From positions 2,341,092 to 2,405,091 of the forward strand of contig NZ_LR733284.1 in assembly GCF_902506375.1 (NCBI RefSeq): a stretch of 64,000 nt of DNA. Reading direction: 5' to 3'. The position numbers were made by a program, and so were the translations under genes. The notes under the pieces are model-generated. The model was not told where the DNA came from. It did no database searches and was given only the letters and a program-made list of their open reading frames with translations. Source of the stretch: Microbacterium sp. 8M (lineage in GTDB: Bacteria; Actinomycetota; Actinomycetes; Actinomycetales; Microbacteriaceae). Positions 27,416 to 36,615 of this stretch are shown here, one piece after another. The number at the start of each line of letters is the position of its first letter. Position 1 is the first letter of the stretch.

Positions 27416-27451
27416 GGCCCGGATCACTGATTTCCTCAGTGTTTCCGGGCC
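27416..27451. terminator. Bidirectional terminator between YCII gene and tRNA-Gln
   Basis: An outer stem GGCCCGGA with TCCGGGCC and an inner CACTGA/TCAGTG. It is 14 bp after the YCII stop and 8 bp beyond the 3' end of the tRNA gene on the other strand, so it can end both transcripts; TTCTCTGTT follows on the plus strand. Confidence 0.75.
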
Positions 27452-27459
27452 TTCTCTGT

Positions 27460-27534
27460 TGGCTGGGGTACCTGGACTCGAACCAAGAACAACTGAACCA
27501 GAATCAGCCGTGTTGCCAATTACACCATACCCCA
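27460..27534 (-). tRNA. tRNA-Gln (anticodon CUG)
   Basis: The cloverleaf is complete. The acceptor stem is TGGGGTA/TACCCCA, the D-arm GTGT/ACAC, the anticodon stem GCTGA/TCAGT with loop TTCTGGT (anticodon CTG), and the T-arm CTTGG/CCAGG with TTCGAGT. CCA is encoded (27460-27462). It lies downstream of gltX on the same strand. In actinobacteria Gln-tRNA is usually made by a non-discriminating GluRS followed by GatCAB, so the neighbouring enzyme may charge this tRNA. Confidence 0.96.
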
Positions 27535-27595
27535 AGGGCGAAACCGGGGCCTCGCACCGAGAGTCAAGCTTACCCGAGCTCAACCCCGGATCCAA

Positions 27596-27638
27596 ACCGG
27601 GGCGGGATCCCGCGCGCGTCGCGCTCCCCCGCCCCGGT
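27596..27638 (-). terminator. Probable terminator of gltX
   Basis: An 11-bp perfect stem (ACCGGGGCGGG with CCCGCCCCGGT) and a GC-rich loop, 10 bp beyond the gltX stop, followed by TTT on the coding strand. The tRNA may therefore use its own promoter or readthrough. Confidence 0.6.
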
Positions 27639-27648
27639 CGGTTGGCGA

Positions 27649-29154
27649 TCAGCCCAGAAACTCGGCCAGCGCGCGCAGGCGGCGCAGCGTCTCGTCCTTG
27701 CCGAGCAGCTCCATCGACTCGAACAGCGGCGGCGACACCCGGCGACCGGTGAGGGCCACACGCGGCGGCCCGTAGGCGACGCGGGGCTTGAGGCCGAGCT
27801 CGTCGACCAGCGCGGCGGACAGCGCCTGCTGGATGGCCTCGGGCGTGAACGTGTCGAGCGGCTCGAGCGCGGCGGCCGAGGCGGTGAGCACCTCGGCGGC
27901 GTTCGCGGGCAGGCCCTTGAGCGCGTCCTCGTCATACGAGACCTGGTCGGCGAACAGGAATCCGAGCAGGCCCGGCACCTCGCCGAGCAGCTGCACGCGC
28001 TCCTGCACCAGCGGCGCGGCGCGGAACGCCAGCACGATCTGCTCGTGCGTGGGCTCGCCCTGGAACACGTCGGCGGCGGCGAGGTAGGGCAGCATCCGCT
28101 CGGCGAAGTCCTTGCCGTCCAGCAGGCGGATGTGATCGCCGTTGATGGACTCGGCCTTCTTCTGGTCGAAGCGCGCCGGATTCGGATTCACGTTCGCGAT
28201 GTCGAACGCGGCGGTGAACTCCTCGAGCGAGAACACGTCTCGGTCGGGTCCGATCGACCAGCCCAGCAGCGCAAGGTAGTTCAGCAGCCCCTCGTGGATG
28301 AAGCCGCGCTCGCGGTGCAGGAACAGGTCGGCCTGCGGGTCGCGCTTGCTGAGCTTCTTGTTGCCGGTCTCGCCCAGCACGAGCGGCATGTGCGCGAAGC
28401 GCGGCACGAACGTCGTGACACCGGCGTCGATGAGCGCGCCGTAGAGCGCGAGCTGGCGCGCCGTGGAGGGCATGAGGTCCTCGCCGCGCAGCACGTGCGT
28501 GATGCCCATCAGCGCGTCGTCGACCGGGTTCACCAGTGTGTACAGCGGAGCGCCGTTCGGGCGCACCACGACGAAGTCGGGGAAGGATCCGGCCGGGAAC
28601 GTCACCTCGCCGCGGATGAGGTCGACGTAGGTGAGGTCCTCGTCGGGAACGCGCAGGCGCAGCGCGGGCTGGCGGCCCTCGGCACGGAACGCGGCCTTCT
28701 GCTCCTCGGTGAGGTCGCGGTCGTAGTTGTCGTAGCCGAGCTGCTTGGCGCGACCGTTCGCCTCGTTGCGGGCGTCGATCTCCTCGGCCGTGGAGTAGCT
28801 CTCGTAGACGGCCCCGGATGCGATGAGCTTGTCGATCACCTCGCGGTAGATGTCGCCGCGCTCGGACTGACGGTACGGGCCGTGCGGGCCGCCGACCTCG
28901 ACGCCCTCGTCCCAGTCGATCTTGAGCCAGGTGAGCGCGTCGACGAGCTGGCGGAAGCTCTCCTCGCTGTCGCGTGCGGCGTCGGTGTCCTCGATGCGGA
29001 AGACGAGCTTGCCGCCGGTGTGCCGGGCGTACGCCCAGTTGTACAGCGCGGTCCGCACCATGCCGACGTGCGGCAGGCCGGTCGGCGAGGGGCAGAAGCG
29101 GACGCGGACGTCGGATCCTGAGGCGGTCGTGGTGCGGGGATCGGGAGTAGCCAT
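27649..29154 (-). CDS. gltX: Glutamyl-tRNA synthetase
   Basis: A 501-residue class I aminoacyl-tRNA synthetase that joins glutamate to tRNA-Glu, and probably to tRNA-Gln in this lineage. The HIGH-equivalent lies in [20 protein letters not shown], the Glu-binding [20 protein letters not shown] follows, and the KMSKS-equivalent is KKLSKRD. The C-terminal anticodon-binding domain is complete. The ATG is preceded by a short leader after a TAGAAT -10 element. It sits next to a tRNA-Gln gene. Confidence 0.96.
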   Translation of the reverse strand: MATPDPRTTTASGSDVRVRFCPSPTGLPHVGMVRTALYNWAYARHTGGKLVFRIEDTDAARDSEESFRQLVDALTWLKIDWDEGVEVGGPHGPYRQSERGDIYREVIDKLIASGAVYESYSTAEEIDARNEANGRAKQLGYDNYDRDLTEEQKAAFRAEGRQPALRLRVPDEDLTYVDLIRGEVTFPAGSFPDFVVVRPNGAPLYTLVNPVDDALMGITHVLRGEDLMPSTARQLALYGALIDAGVTTFVPRFAHMPLVLGETGNKKLSKRDPQADLFLHRERGFIHEGLLNYLALLGWSIGPDRDVFSLEEFTAAFDIANVNPNPARFDQKKAESINGDHIRLLDGKDFAERMLPYLAAADVFQGEPTHEQIVLAFRAAPLVQERVQLLGEVPGLLGFLFADQVSYDEDALKGLPANAAEVLTASAAALEPLDTFTPEAIQQALSAALVDELGLKPRVAYGPPRVALTGRRVSPPLFESMELLGKDETLRRLRALAEFLG

Positions 29155-29163
29155 AACCCTTCG

Positions 29164-29169
29164 ATTCTA
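29164..29169 (-). promoter_or_regulatory. Probable -10 element of gltX
   Basis: TAGAAT on the coding strand ends 9 nt before the gltX ATG, so the transcript would have a very short leader or none. No -35 hexamer is convincing at the right distance. Confidence 0.5.
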
Positions 29170-29211
29170 GTTGCGAGCCGCCCCTCTCCCGAGCAGGCGC
29201 GGGCGCACGAG

Positions 29212-29247
29212 CCGGGGCCGGACGGAGGGTTCTCCGTCCGGCCCCGG
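29212..29247 (-). terminator. Terminator of the S53 protease gene
   Basis: A 16-bp perfect stem (CCGGGGCCGGACGGAG with CTCCGTCCGGCCCCGG) and a GGTT loop, starting 8 bp after the stop. Confidence 0.8.
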
Positions 29248-29255
29248 ACCGCCAT

Positions 29256-30806
29256 TCACTGCGCGACGAGCTGGTCCACGTAGCCCGGCAGGCGAGGTGC
29301 GCCCCAGCCGGTCGTCAGGTCGTAGCCGGCCGTCGTGTCGTACCCCGGAACCGGGCCCGGCGTCAGCGAGCCGTCATCGGCGAGCGCCCACATGCGGTTG
29401 TTCGCGAGGTAGCCGCTCGGCGTCGTGCCGTACTGCAGCGGAACGATGTCGCCGAACGCCGCGGCCTTGTCGAAGGATCCGCTGTACAGCGCCTTGTTCA
29501 GGTCGCCGATCGGGCCCTTGCCCGCGGCGGCGCGCGCCTGGTTGGCGATCACCGTGGCGGCCGCGGCCTGCGGCGAGGCTGCCGAGGTGCCGCCGAAGAC
29601 GCCCCACGCGGGACCGCCCTCGGTGCTCGGGAAGTACGTGTGGTACACGAGCACGCCGCCGTTCACGGCCGCGTTCCATGCAAGGTCGGGAACGCCGCGC
29701 GCCCCGCCGACCACCCCTGCGACGCCGTCCTGGTAGGCAGGCCGCGAGTACACCGTGGAGAGACCGCCGCCGGTGCCGATCTGGAAGCCGCCCTCGTTCC
29801 ACACGGCCTCGCTCTCACCCCCGGCGTTCCAGCCCCAGTACGCGGGATTGCGGGCGCCGCTGGCGAGGTACGGCACATCCTCGGTCGGGTTCCACGTCCA
29901 GCCCGACTGCACCTGGGTGCCGCCGACCGACGTGACGTACGGCGAGACGTTCGGGTAGCTGACCTCGGGCGTCGAGCCGACGGCGCCGGCCCGGTGCGAG
30001 CGGACGTAGCCGGTGGACCCGTCATCGCCGGAGGAGGCGAAGAAGGTGTCGCCCTTCGCGAGGCCGCGCTGGAACGTCTTGTCGAACCGGTCGAACTGCG
30101 TCTTCGCCGCGGAGGCGGATCCGAACGTCTGCTCATCGGTGCCGAACGACATCGAGAACACCGTGCCGGCAGGGTACTTCTCGATGGCCCAGTCGATGGC
30201 CTTCATCAGGTTCGGCACGCCCTGCACCCCCTGCGTCTCGGCAGGGGGCGTGGACAGCAGCACGATGTGGGCCTTGGGCGCGATCGCGTAGGCCCACTGC
30301 ACGTCGAGGTTGGCCTCGCCGGCCCAGCCCGCGGCCGAGTTGGGGCCGGACTGGCCGACGCCCTTGCCGGTGGGGTTCTTGTAGTCCGGAGTGCCCAGAG
30401 GAGAGACCGCCTCGAAGTCGGGGGCCGGCCCGCCGAACGTCTGCGCGAAGAAGTTCAGGTCCTCCGCGGCGGTCGGGCTGCCGTACGCGTCGACGAGCAC
30501 GATCGTCTGCCCGGCGCCGTCGTTGCTGCCCGCGAGCGGACCGAGGCCGTAGTGCGCTCGCATCTGGTCGGGCGTGTAGCAGTGGATCGTCGTGGAGACG
30601 CGGTTGTCGGGCGCGGGCCGCTGGCACGCGACGGCTCCGCTCGCGTCCGCCTGAGACGTGAACGCGCTGTCGGGCGCCTGCGCCGCGAAGGGCACGACGC
30701 TCGCCGCGGCCGGCGGGGGCGACGAGACCGGAGACAGCGCGAGCGCGGTGGCTCCCGCCATCGCCGAGACGCCGAGAACGGCGAAGAGGGTCCTGGTTCG
30801 TGACAT
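29256..30806 (-). CDS. Secreted S53-family (sedolisin/kumamolisin-like) serine-carboxyl protease
   Basis: A 516-residue exported protease. A signal peptide ends near AAASVVPF, and a short propeptide includes IHCYTPDQMRAHYG. The S53 catalytic residues are present: Glu164 and Asp168 in AGEANLDVQWA, the oxyanion Asp261 in FASSGDDGS and Ser408 in FGGTSAASP. The C-terminal calcium-site region (TAGYDLTTGWGAPR) is also kept. The large pro-domain of classical sedolisins is missing or very short. Such enzymes digest extracellular protein at acid pH. GGGAGG precedes the ATG. Confidence 0.92.
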   Translation of the reverse strand: MSRTRTLFAVLGVSAMAGATALALSPVSSPPPAAASVVPFAAQAPDSAFTSQADASGAVACQRPAPDNRVSTTIHCYTPDQMRAHYGLGPLAGSNDGAGQTIVLVDAYGSPTAAEDLNFFAQTFGGPAPDFEAVSPLGTPDYKNPTGKGVGQSGPNSAAGWAGEANLDVQWAYAIAPKAHIVLLSTPPAETQGVQGVPNLMKAIDWAIEKYPAGTVFSMSFGTDEQTFGSASAAKTQFDRFDKTFQRGLAKGDTFFASSGDDGSTGYVRSHRAGAVGSTPEVSYPNVSPYVTSVGGTQVQSGWTWNPTEDVPYLASGARNPAYWGWNAGGESEAVWNEGGFQIGTGGGLSTVYSRPAYQDGVAGVVGGARGVPDLAWNAAVNGGVLVYHTYFPSTEGGPAWGVFGGTSAASPQAAAATVIANQARAAAGKGPIGDLNKALYSGSFDKAAAFGDIVPLQYGTTPSGYLANNRMWALADDGSLTPGPVPGYDTTAGYDLTTGWGAPRLPGYVDQLVAQ

Positions 30807-30956
30807 GCCAACCTCCCTGTTGACGGATCCCCGGGCCGCCGGGTCAGCGACGCCGGGCCGAGCACGACGCTACACCCGCATCAGCGCGCTGCTATCGGAT
30901 CCCCAGCCGCCTCATAAGGTCGGCGCCGGATCCCGACGCGACCCGCTCGGATGCCG

Positions 30957-32240
30957 TCATCTCCGGCCGAGCGGCGAGAGCACGACGATCGCCGCAACGA
31001 CCACGAGCGCCGCGATCGCCAGGCCCGCATAGGAGAACGACTGCAGGATCACCCCGGCGAGTACCGCGCCGCCGGCCGCGCTCAGGCTCATCAGCGAGTC
31101 GCTGCGGCCCTGACGGCGCGTGCGCAGCGCGGGCGCCGACGCCTCGGTGAGCAGCGCCGCGCCGGCCACCGTCGCGGCGCTCCAGCCCAGCCCGAGCAGG
31201 ATCAGCGCGACCATCACTCCCCACGGGGTCTCCCCCGCGAACATCGCGAAGCACAGGGATCCCACGAGCAGCGCCTGTCCGAGCAGCACCGTGCGCATCC
31301 GACCCCAGCGGTCGGCGAGGATGCCGAACACGGGCGAGAGGCCGTACATGCCCGCGACGTGCAGCGCGATGGTCACCCCGACCAGGACCGTGACATCCAC
31401 CTCGGACATTCCGCCGTGGCCCATGGATCCGTGTCCCATGGATCCGTGATCCATTCCCGCCATCGCCATGTTCACCAGGTGCACGGGCGTCATCGCCATC
31501 ACCGACGCCATCGTGACGTGCGACCCGGCGACCGCGAAGATCGCGTAGCGCGCGGCGACAGGGCGGTCTCCGCGTTCGACGACCCCGGCGACGGATCCGG
31601 TCTCGGGAAGGTCCCGGGCGACGAGCAGCGGATCCGGCCGCAGCGCGACGAGGTACAGCGTGAACGCGGCGATCTGGGCGACCAGGGAGAACAGGTACGA
31701 CCCCGTGTGCACGGGCATGCCGATGGCACGCCCCGCCTGCTCCCCCGCGCCGAGCAGCAGCGGTCCCGCCACGCCGCCGATGGTGGTCGCCCACACGACG
31801 ATCGACAGGTCGCGGCCGCGGTGCGCGGGATCCGCGAGATCGGTCGCGGCGAACCGCGACTGCAGGTTCCCGGCGTTGCCCATTCCGATGAGCACGATCC
31901 CGATCAGCAGCAGCGGGAACACGCGCACCGCCGCGGCGGTGATCACGATCGCGATGCCGACGAGCGCGAGCAGGTTGCCCGCGGTGAGGGCGAAGCGCCG
32001 CCCCCGGGAGCTCGCGAGGCGCGCCAGCGGGATCGCGGCGAGTGCAGCACCCAGGGTCACGGAGGCGGTCGCCAGGCCCGACAACGCGTCGCTGCCGGAG
32101 ATGTCCTTCGCGAGGAGCGCGCCCAGCGACACGGTCGCGCCGAAGGCGACCCCGCCGAGCACCTGTCCGAGCGACAGGATGCCGACCGTGCGGCGCTGGA
32201 TCCGGCTCCGCTCCTCGACCGTCAGAGCGACGCCGCTCAC
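30957..32240 (-). CDS. MFS transporter with a Met/His-rich loop
   Basis: A 427-residue protein with about 12 hydrophobic helices and MFS loop motifs ([32 protein letters not shown]). Between the two halves is a repeat-like [16 protein letters not shown] loop that could bind soft metals such as copper. GTG at 32240 overlaps the stop of the FAH-family gene upstream (GTGA), so the two are coupled; frames further upstream belong to that gene. Substrate unknown: an efflux role is likely but not shown. Confidence 0.85.
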   Translation of the reverse strand: MSGVALTVEERSRIQRRTVGILSLGQVLGGVAFGATVSLGALLAKDISGSDALSGLATASVTLGAALAAIPLARLASSRGRRFALTAGNLLALVGIAIVITAAAVRVFPLLLIGIVLIGMGNAGNLQSRFAATDLADPAHRGRDLSIVVWATTIGGVAGPLLLGAGEQAGRAIGMPVHTGSYLFSLVAQIAAFTLYLVALRPDPLLVARDLPETGSVAGVVERGDRPVAARYAIFAVAGSHVTMASVMAMTPVHLVNMAMAGMDHGSMGHGSMGHGGMSEVDVTVLVGVTIALHVAGMYGLSPVFGILADRWGRMRTVLLGQALLVGSLCFAMFAGETPWGVMVALILLGLGWSAATVAGAALLTEASAPALRTRRQGRSDSLMSLSAAGGAVLAGVILQSFSYAGLAIAALVVVAAIVVLSPLGRR

Positions 32241-33016
32241 GAGGCGGGGAGCGCGTCGCGCACGCTGTTGCGCAGCGTCCCGATGCCGGTGATCTCCACC
32301 TCGACCGTGTCGCCGGCGACGAAGGGGCCCACCCCGGCGGGCGTGCCGGTCATGATCACGTCTCCCGGCAGCAGCGTGAACACCGCCGAGGCGTAGGCGA
32401 TGATGTCGGCGACCGAGTGGATCATGTCCGTCAGCGGCGCGTGCTGGCGCACCTCGCCGTTCACTCGCGTGGTCAGTTCCGCCGCGTCGAGATCGAACTC
32501 GGTCTCGATCCACGGGCCCAGCGGGCAGAACGTGTCGAAGCCCTTCGCGCGCGACCACTGCCCGTCCTTGCGCTGCAGGTCGCGCGCGGTGACGTCGTCC
32601 CCGACGGTGTAGCCGAAGACGTACTGCAGCGCGTTCTCCGCGGACACGTTCTTGGCGATCCGGCCGATCACGACGACGAGCTCGCCCTCGTGCTCGGTGC
32701 GCTCCGAGAGCGCTGCGGGGCGCACGATCGTGTCGCCGGGCCCGATCACCGAGGTGTTGGGCTTGAGGAACAGCAGCGGCTCCGCGGGGGCCTCCCCGCC
32801 CATCTCCGCCGCATGGTCGTGGTAGTTCTTCCCCACGCAGACCACCTTGGACCGCGGGATCACCGGCGCGAGCAGGGCGACGTCGGCGAGCGGCACGCGC
32901 TCCCCCGTCGTCTCGTAGCCCGCGAACATCGGATCGCCGGTCAGCACGACCAGCTCGCCCTCGTCGAGGATCCCGTACTTGATGCCGTCGTTGTGGCTGA
33001 ACCGCGCGATCTTCAC
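32237..33016 (-). CDS. Fumarylacetoacetate hydrolase (FAH) family protein
   Basis: A 259-residue enzyme of the FAH/HpcE fold. The family pattern is complete: [31 protein letters not shown], the metal-site [11 protein letters not shown], then [27 protein letters not shown] and [17 protein letters not shown]. Members hydrolyse or decarboxylate 2,4-dioxo acids, or act as oxaloacetate decarboxylases. The exact substrate is not clear, and its neighbours (gltX, gnd, ilvE, leuB) do not settle it. It is coupled to an MFS transporter gene downstream. Confidence 0.9.
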   Translation of the reverse strand: MKIARFSHNDGIKYGILDEGELVVLTGDPMFAGYETTGERVPLADVALLAPVIPRSKVVCVGKNYHDHAAEMGGEAPAEPLLFLKPNTSVIGPGDTIVRPAALSERTEHEGELVVVIGRIAKNVSAENALQYVFGYTVGDDVTARDLQRKDGQWSRAKGFDTFCPLGPWIETEFDLDAAELTTRVNGEVRQHAPLTDMIHSVADIIAYASAVFTLLPGDVIMTGTPAGVGPFVAGDTVEVEITGIGTLRNSVRDALPAS

Positions 33017-33068
33017 ACGCTCAGCCTAGCCAGACCGCCCGAGGCGGACCCGGACCCTTCGCCGCGCG

Positions 33069-34127
33069 TCAGCTCGTGGCTTCGGCCTTGTTGCCGCCCG
33101 CCTCGAGCACGTCGCCCGCGGGAAGCTCCTTGTGCCCGCCGAACTGCAGGCGCATCGCCGAGAGCACCTTGTTCGCGTACAGGTCCTCATCGCGCGATGC
33201 GAAGCGCTCGAACAGCGACGCGGCGAGCACCGGCACCGGCACGCCCACGTCGACCGCGGCCTTGACGGTCCAGCGGCCCTCGCCGGAGTCCGAGACCCGC
33301 CCGGCCAGGCCGTCGAGCGTGGGGTTGCCCTGCAGCGCCGCCGCGGTGAGGTCGAGCAGCCACGACGAGATGACGGATCCGCGGCGCCACAGCTCGGCGA
33401 CCTTCGGGGTGTCGATGTCGAACTGGTAGTACTCCGGCTCCTCCAGCGGCGCCACCTCGGCCGAGTGCTCGGCCTCGCGGATGCCCGCATCCGCGTTCTC
33501 GAGCAGGTTCAGGCCCTCGGCGAGGGCGGCCATCACGCCGTACTCGATGCCGTTGTGCACCATCTTCACGAAGTGACCGGCGCCGGAGGGGCCGCAGTGA
33601 AGGAAGCCGAGCTCCTCGTTGGAGAGGTCGCCGGTGCGACCCGGAGTACGCTCGATCTCGCCCGCCCCCGGCGCGATGGTCTCGAGGATCGGCGTGATGG
33701 TGGCGAACGCCTCATCCGGCCCGCCCACCATGAGGCAGTAGCCGCGCTCGAGCCCGAAGACGCCGCCGCTGGTGCCGACGTCCACGTAGTTCAGGCCCTT
33801 CTCCCGCAGCGCCTTGGCGCGGCGCACGTCGTCGCGGTAGTTGGAGTTGCCGCCGTCGATGAGGATGTCGCCCGGCTGGAGCACCTCGCTGATCTCCTCG
33901 ACGACGCGTCCCGTGAGGCCCGCGGGGATCATCAGCCACACCACCCGGGGGCCGTCGAGCTTGGCCGCGAGGTCGGCGTAGTCGGTCGCACCGATCGCCC
34001 CCTCGGCGACCAGCGCCGCGACCGCGTCCGGATTGACGTCGTAGACGACGCACTCGTGCCCTCCGCGCATGAGGCGGCGCACGATGTTCGCCCCCATCCG
34101 TCCGAGTCCGACCATGGCCAGCTTCAT
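33069..34127 (-). CDS. gnd: 6-Phosphogluconate dehydrogenase (decarboxylating, short type)
   Basis: A 352-residue enzyme. It has an N-terminal dinucleotide site (MKLAMVGLGRMGANIVRRL), then the substrate signature ILIDGGNSNYRDD, TSGGVFGLERGYCLMVGG, and the catalytic Lys in GAGHFVKMVHNGIEYGVM. It converts 6-phosphogluconate to ribulose-5-phosphate in the pentose phosphate pathway. The length fits the short GndA/YqeC-like class, often NAD-dependent, rather than the 470-residue class. The gene is complete and lies 52 bp upstream of the FAH-family gene, probably in one transcript. Confidence 0.93.
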   Translation of the reverse strand: MKLAMVGLGRMGANIVRRLMRGGHECVVYDVNPDAVAALVAEGAIGATDYADLAAKLDGPRVVWLMIPAGLTGRVVEEISEVLQPGDILIDGGNSNYRDDVRRAKALREKGLNYVDVGTSGGVFGLERGYCLMVGGPDEAFATITPILETIAPGAGEIERTPGRTGDLSNEELGFLHCGPSGAGHFVKMVHNGIEYGVMAALAEGLNLLENADAGIREAEHSAEVAPLEEPEYYQFDIDTPKVAELWRRGSVISSWLLDLTAAALQGNPTLDGLAGRVSDSGEGRWTVKAAVDVGVPVPVLAASLFERFASRDEDLYANKVLSAMRLQFGGHKELPAGDVLEAGGNKAEATS

Positions 34128-34166
34128 GATGTTGTCCTCTCGCAGACTCTGCAGAAACGGGCCGGG

Positions 34167-34190
34167 CCCTTCGACAGGCTCAGGGACCGG
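34167..34190. repeat. Short dispersed palindromic repeat
   Basis: CCCTTCGACAGGCTCAGGG(ACCGG) between ilvE and gnd. Outer bases pair (CCCT/AGGG). Its right half, GCTCAGGGACCGG, recurs at the cutC stop (44428-44440). Elements of this kind recur in Microbacteriaceae genomes in my experience. Confidence 0.5.
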
Positions 34191-34253
34191 CGGGGATTGT
34201 CGTGCGCCGCCGCAGCGGCGTCGGTGTGCCGGGATGCGCTCCCGGCGGCGTGA

Positions 34254-35366
34254 TCAGGCGTCCAGCCGGACGAGCCAGCCGTGCGTGTCCTCGCGGCGAC
34301 CGTACTGGATGTCGGTGAGCTCCTCGCGCAGGGACATGGCCAGCTCGGTCGACTCGGGACCCTCGTGCACGATCTCGAAGTCGTCGGCCATCAGCTTGCC
34401 GATCGGCACCACCACCGCGGCGGTGCCGCAGGCGAAGGCGCCGACGATCTCGCCCGACGCCGCGCCGTCGCGCCACTCCTGGATGGAGAGCTTGCGCTGC
34501 TCGACCTCCAGGCCGCGGTCCTGGGCGAGCTGCAGGATCGACGCCAGCGTGATGCCCTCGAGGATCGAGTCGGACGCCGGGGTGAGCAGCTTGCCGTCGC
34601 GCGTGACGAGCACGAGGTTCATGCCGCCGAGCTCCTCGATGTAGTCCCCGTCGAGGAACAGCACCTGCTGGCAGCCCTTCTTGTACGCCTCCTCCTGCGG
34701 AAGCAGGCTCGAGGCGTAGTTGCCGCCGGTCTTCGCCGCGCCCGTGCCGCCGTGCCCGGCGCGCGCGTAGTCGCGGGAGAGCCAGATGTTCACCGGCTGC
34801 ACGCCGCCCGGGAAGTACGCCCCGGCCGGGCTCGCGATGAGGTAGTAGGCGACCTTCTTCGCGGCGCGCACGCCGAGGAACGCCTCCTTGGCGAACATGA
34901 ACGGCCGCAGGTACAGGCTCTCCTCCGGGTTGGAAGGCACCCAGGCGCCGTCGACCGCGACGAGCTGCTTGAGCGACTCGATGAACAGCTCGGTCGGCAG
35001 CTCGGGCAGCGCGAGACGCCGCGCGGAGCGCTGCAGACGGGCCGCGTTGCGGTCGGGGCGGAAGGTCCAGATGGATCCGTCGGCGTGACGATAGGCCTTG
35101 AGCCCCTCGAAGATCTCCTGCGAGTAGTGCAGCACGGCCGCGGCGGGATCGAGCTCGATGGGGCCGTAGGGCGAGACGCGCGGGCGGTGCCAGCCGCCCT
35201 TCTCCGACCAGCACAGGTCGACCATGTGGTCGGTGAAGTGCTGCCCGAAGCCCGGGTTCTCGAGGATGGCCTCGCGCTCGGCGTCGGAGCGCGCCTCCTC
35301 GTTGCGGGTGACCCGCCAGATGAGGCCGGCGGGGGAAGGAGCCTGGAGAGGGAGTTCGATGGTCAT
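34254..35366 (-). CDS. ilvE: Branched-chain amino-acid aminotransferase
   Basis: A 370-residue class IV PLP enzyme that makes the last step of Val, Leu and Ile synthesis (2-oxo acid plus glutamate). Family features are visible: FTDHMVDLCWSEKGGWHRPR, LHYSQEIFEGLKAYRH, the PLP-lysine segment AAKTGGNYASSLLPQ, and GGMNLVLV, ILEGITLASIL. The gene follows leuB on the same strand with a 51-bp gap, a logical pairing for branched-chain synthesis. Confidence 0.96.
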   Translation of the reverse strand: MTIELPLQAPSPAGLIWRVTRNEEARSDAEREAILENPGFGQHFTDHMVDLCWSEKGGWHRPRVSPYGPIELDPAAAVLHYSQEIFEGLKAYRHADGSIWTFRPDRNAARLQRSARRLALPELPTELFIESLKQLVAVDGAWVPSNPEESLYLRPFMFAKEAFLGVRAAKKVAYYLIASPAGAYFPGGVQPVNIWLSRDYARAGHGGTGAAKTGGNYASSLLPQEEAYKKGCQQVLFLDGDYIEELGGMNLVLVTRDGKLLTPASDSILEGITLASILQLAQDRGLEVEQRKLSIQEWRDGAASGEIVGAFACGTAAVVVPIGKLMADDFEIVHEGPESTELAMSLREELTDIQYGRREDTHGWLVRLDA

Positions 35367-35417
35367 GAGTGTGTCCTGACAGGTCGAAGGGGACGGCGTC
35401 GTGCGCGTGACTTCAGG

Positions 35418-36479
35418 TTACGCCTGGAGCCGCGCGATGATCGCCGCGCCGGTCTGTTCGGTGGTGCGGGCGCCTTCCCGCGACGCGATGTCCTCCTCGA
35501 CCGCGCGCTGGACGCGGGCGGCCTCGTCGCTCAGCCCCAGGTGGTCCAGGAGGAGAGCCGTGGAGAGGATCGCGGCGGTGGGGTCGGCCTTCTGCTGACC
35601 CGCGATGTCGGGTGCCGAGCCGTGCACCGGCTCGAACATCGACGGGAACGCGCCGTCGGGGTTGATGTTGCCCGAGGCGGCGAGGCCGATGCCACCGGTG
35701 ACGGCGCCGGCCAGATCCGTGAGGATGTCCCCGAAGAGGTTGTCGGTGACGATCACGTCGAAGCGCGAAGGGTGGGTGACCAGGAAGATCGTGGCCGCGT
35801 CGACGTGCAGATAGTCTACGGCCACATCGGGGTGCTCCTGCGCCACGGCGTCGACGATCCGCTTCCAGATCGCGCCGGCGTGCACGAGCACGTTGGTCTT
35901 GTGCACGAGGGTGAGCTTCTTGCGGCGCTTCTCTGCCAGCGCGAACGCATACCGGACGACGCGCTCCACACCGAACGCCGTGTTCACGCTGGTCTCGTTC
36001 GCGACCTCCTGCGGCGTGCCCTTGCGGATGGCCCCGCCGTTGCCGACGTACGGGCCCTCGGTGCCCTCACGCACCACGACGAAGTCGATCTCGCCCGGAT
36101 CCGCCAGCGGCCCGGCGGCTCCCGGATACAGCTTGGACGGACGCAGGTTCACGTAGTGGTCGAGCTCGAAGCGGAGCTTGAGCAACAGGCCGCGCTCGAT
36201 GTTCGCGTCCTTGAGGCGCGGATCCCCCGGCTGACCGCCGACCGCGCCGAGCAGGATCGCGTCGTGTGCGCGGATCGCGTCGAGGTCCTCGTCGGTGAGC
36301 GTGTCCCCCGTCTCCAGGTACCGCGCAGCGCCCAGCGAGAAGCGCGTCTTCTCGAAGGTCACGTCGCTGCCCGCGGTGACCGCGTCGAGCACCTTCTCCG
36401 CCTCCGCGACGACCTCGGGGCCGATGCCGTCCCCGGGGATGACGGCGAGCTTGACGACACGGGACGAGGCTTCAGACAC
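35418..36479 (-). CDS. leuB: 3-Isopropylmalate dehydrogenase
   Basis: A 353-residue enzyme of leucine synthesis. The N-terminal [12 protein letters not shown], the substrate loop with [20 protein letters not shown], the catalytic Lys/Tyr region and the cofactor-site [20 protein letters not shown] are all present. It oxidises and decarboxylates 3-isopropylmalate with NAD. The usual Gly-Asp signature [14 protein letters not shown] is also intact. ilvE follows it directly, so the two form a biosynthetic pair. Confidence 0.96.
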   Translation of the reverse strand: MSEASSRVVKLAVIPGDGIGPEVVAEAEKVLDAVTAGSDVTFEKTRFSLGAARYLETGDTLTDEDLDAIRAHDAILLGAVGGQPGDPRLKDANIERGLLLKLRFELDHYVNLRPSKLYPGAAGPLADPGEIDFVVVREGTEGPYVGNGGAIRKGTPQEVANETSVNTAFGVERVVRYAFALAEKRRKKLTLVHKTNVLVHAGAIWKRIVDAVAQEHPDVAVDYLHVDAATIFLVTHPSRFDVIVTDNLFGDILTDLAGAVTGGIGLAASGNINPDGAFPSMFEPVHGSAPDIAGQQKADPTAAILSTALLLDHLGLSDEAARVQRAVEEDIASREGARTTEQTGAAIIARLQA

Positions 36480-36551
36480 GGGCGCTCCTCAATTGTTGCG
36501 GGTGGAGGATCCCAGGCTATCGGGAGCACGGGATCCTCCACGCCGCAATGT

Positions 36552-36589
36552 CGGGATCCGGGCGTCCGGGATCCGGGCGTCCGGGATCC
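36552..36589. repeat. 15-bp tandem repeat, 2.5 copies
   Basis: CGGGATCCGGGCGTC occurs twice in a row and then begins a third time (CGGGATCC). It lies in the 136-bp gap between leuB and the DHA2-type transporter gene, near the end of the latter and upstream of leuB. Confidence 0.7.
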
Positions 36590-36615
36590 TCGACGAGGAC
36601 GTTGCGCCGTGCGTC

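Noticed and set aside
27374..27595. Minus-strand frame over the tRNA-Gln gene
   Set aside because: It covers a perfect tRNA cloverleaf and a terminator; not a protein gene.
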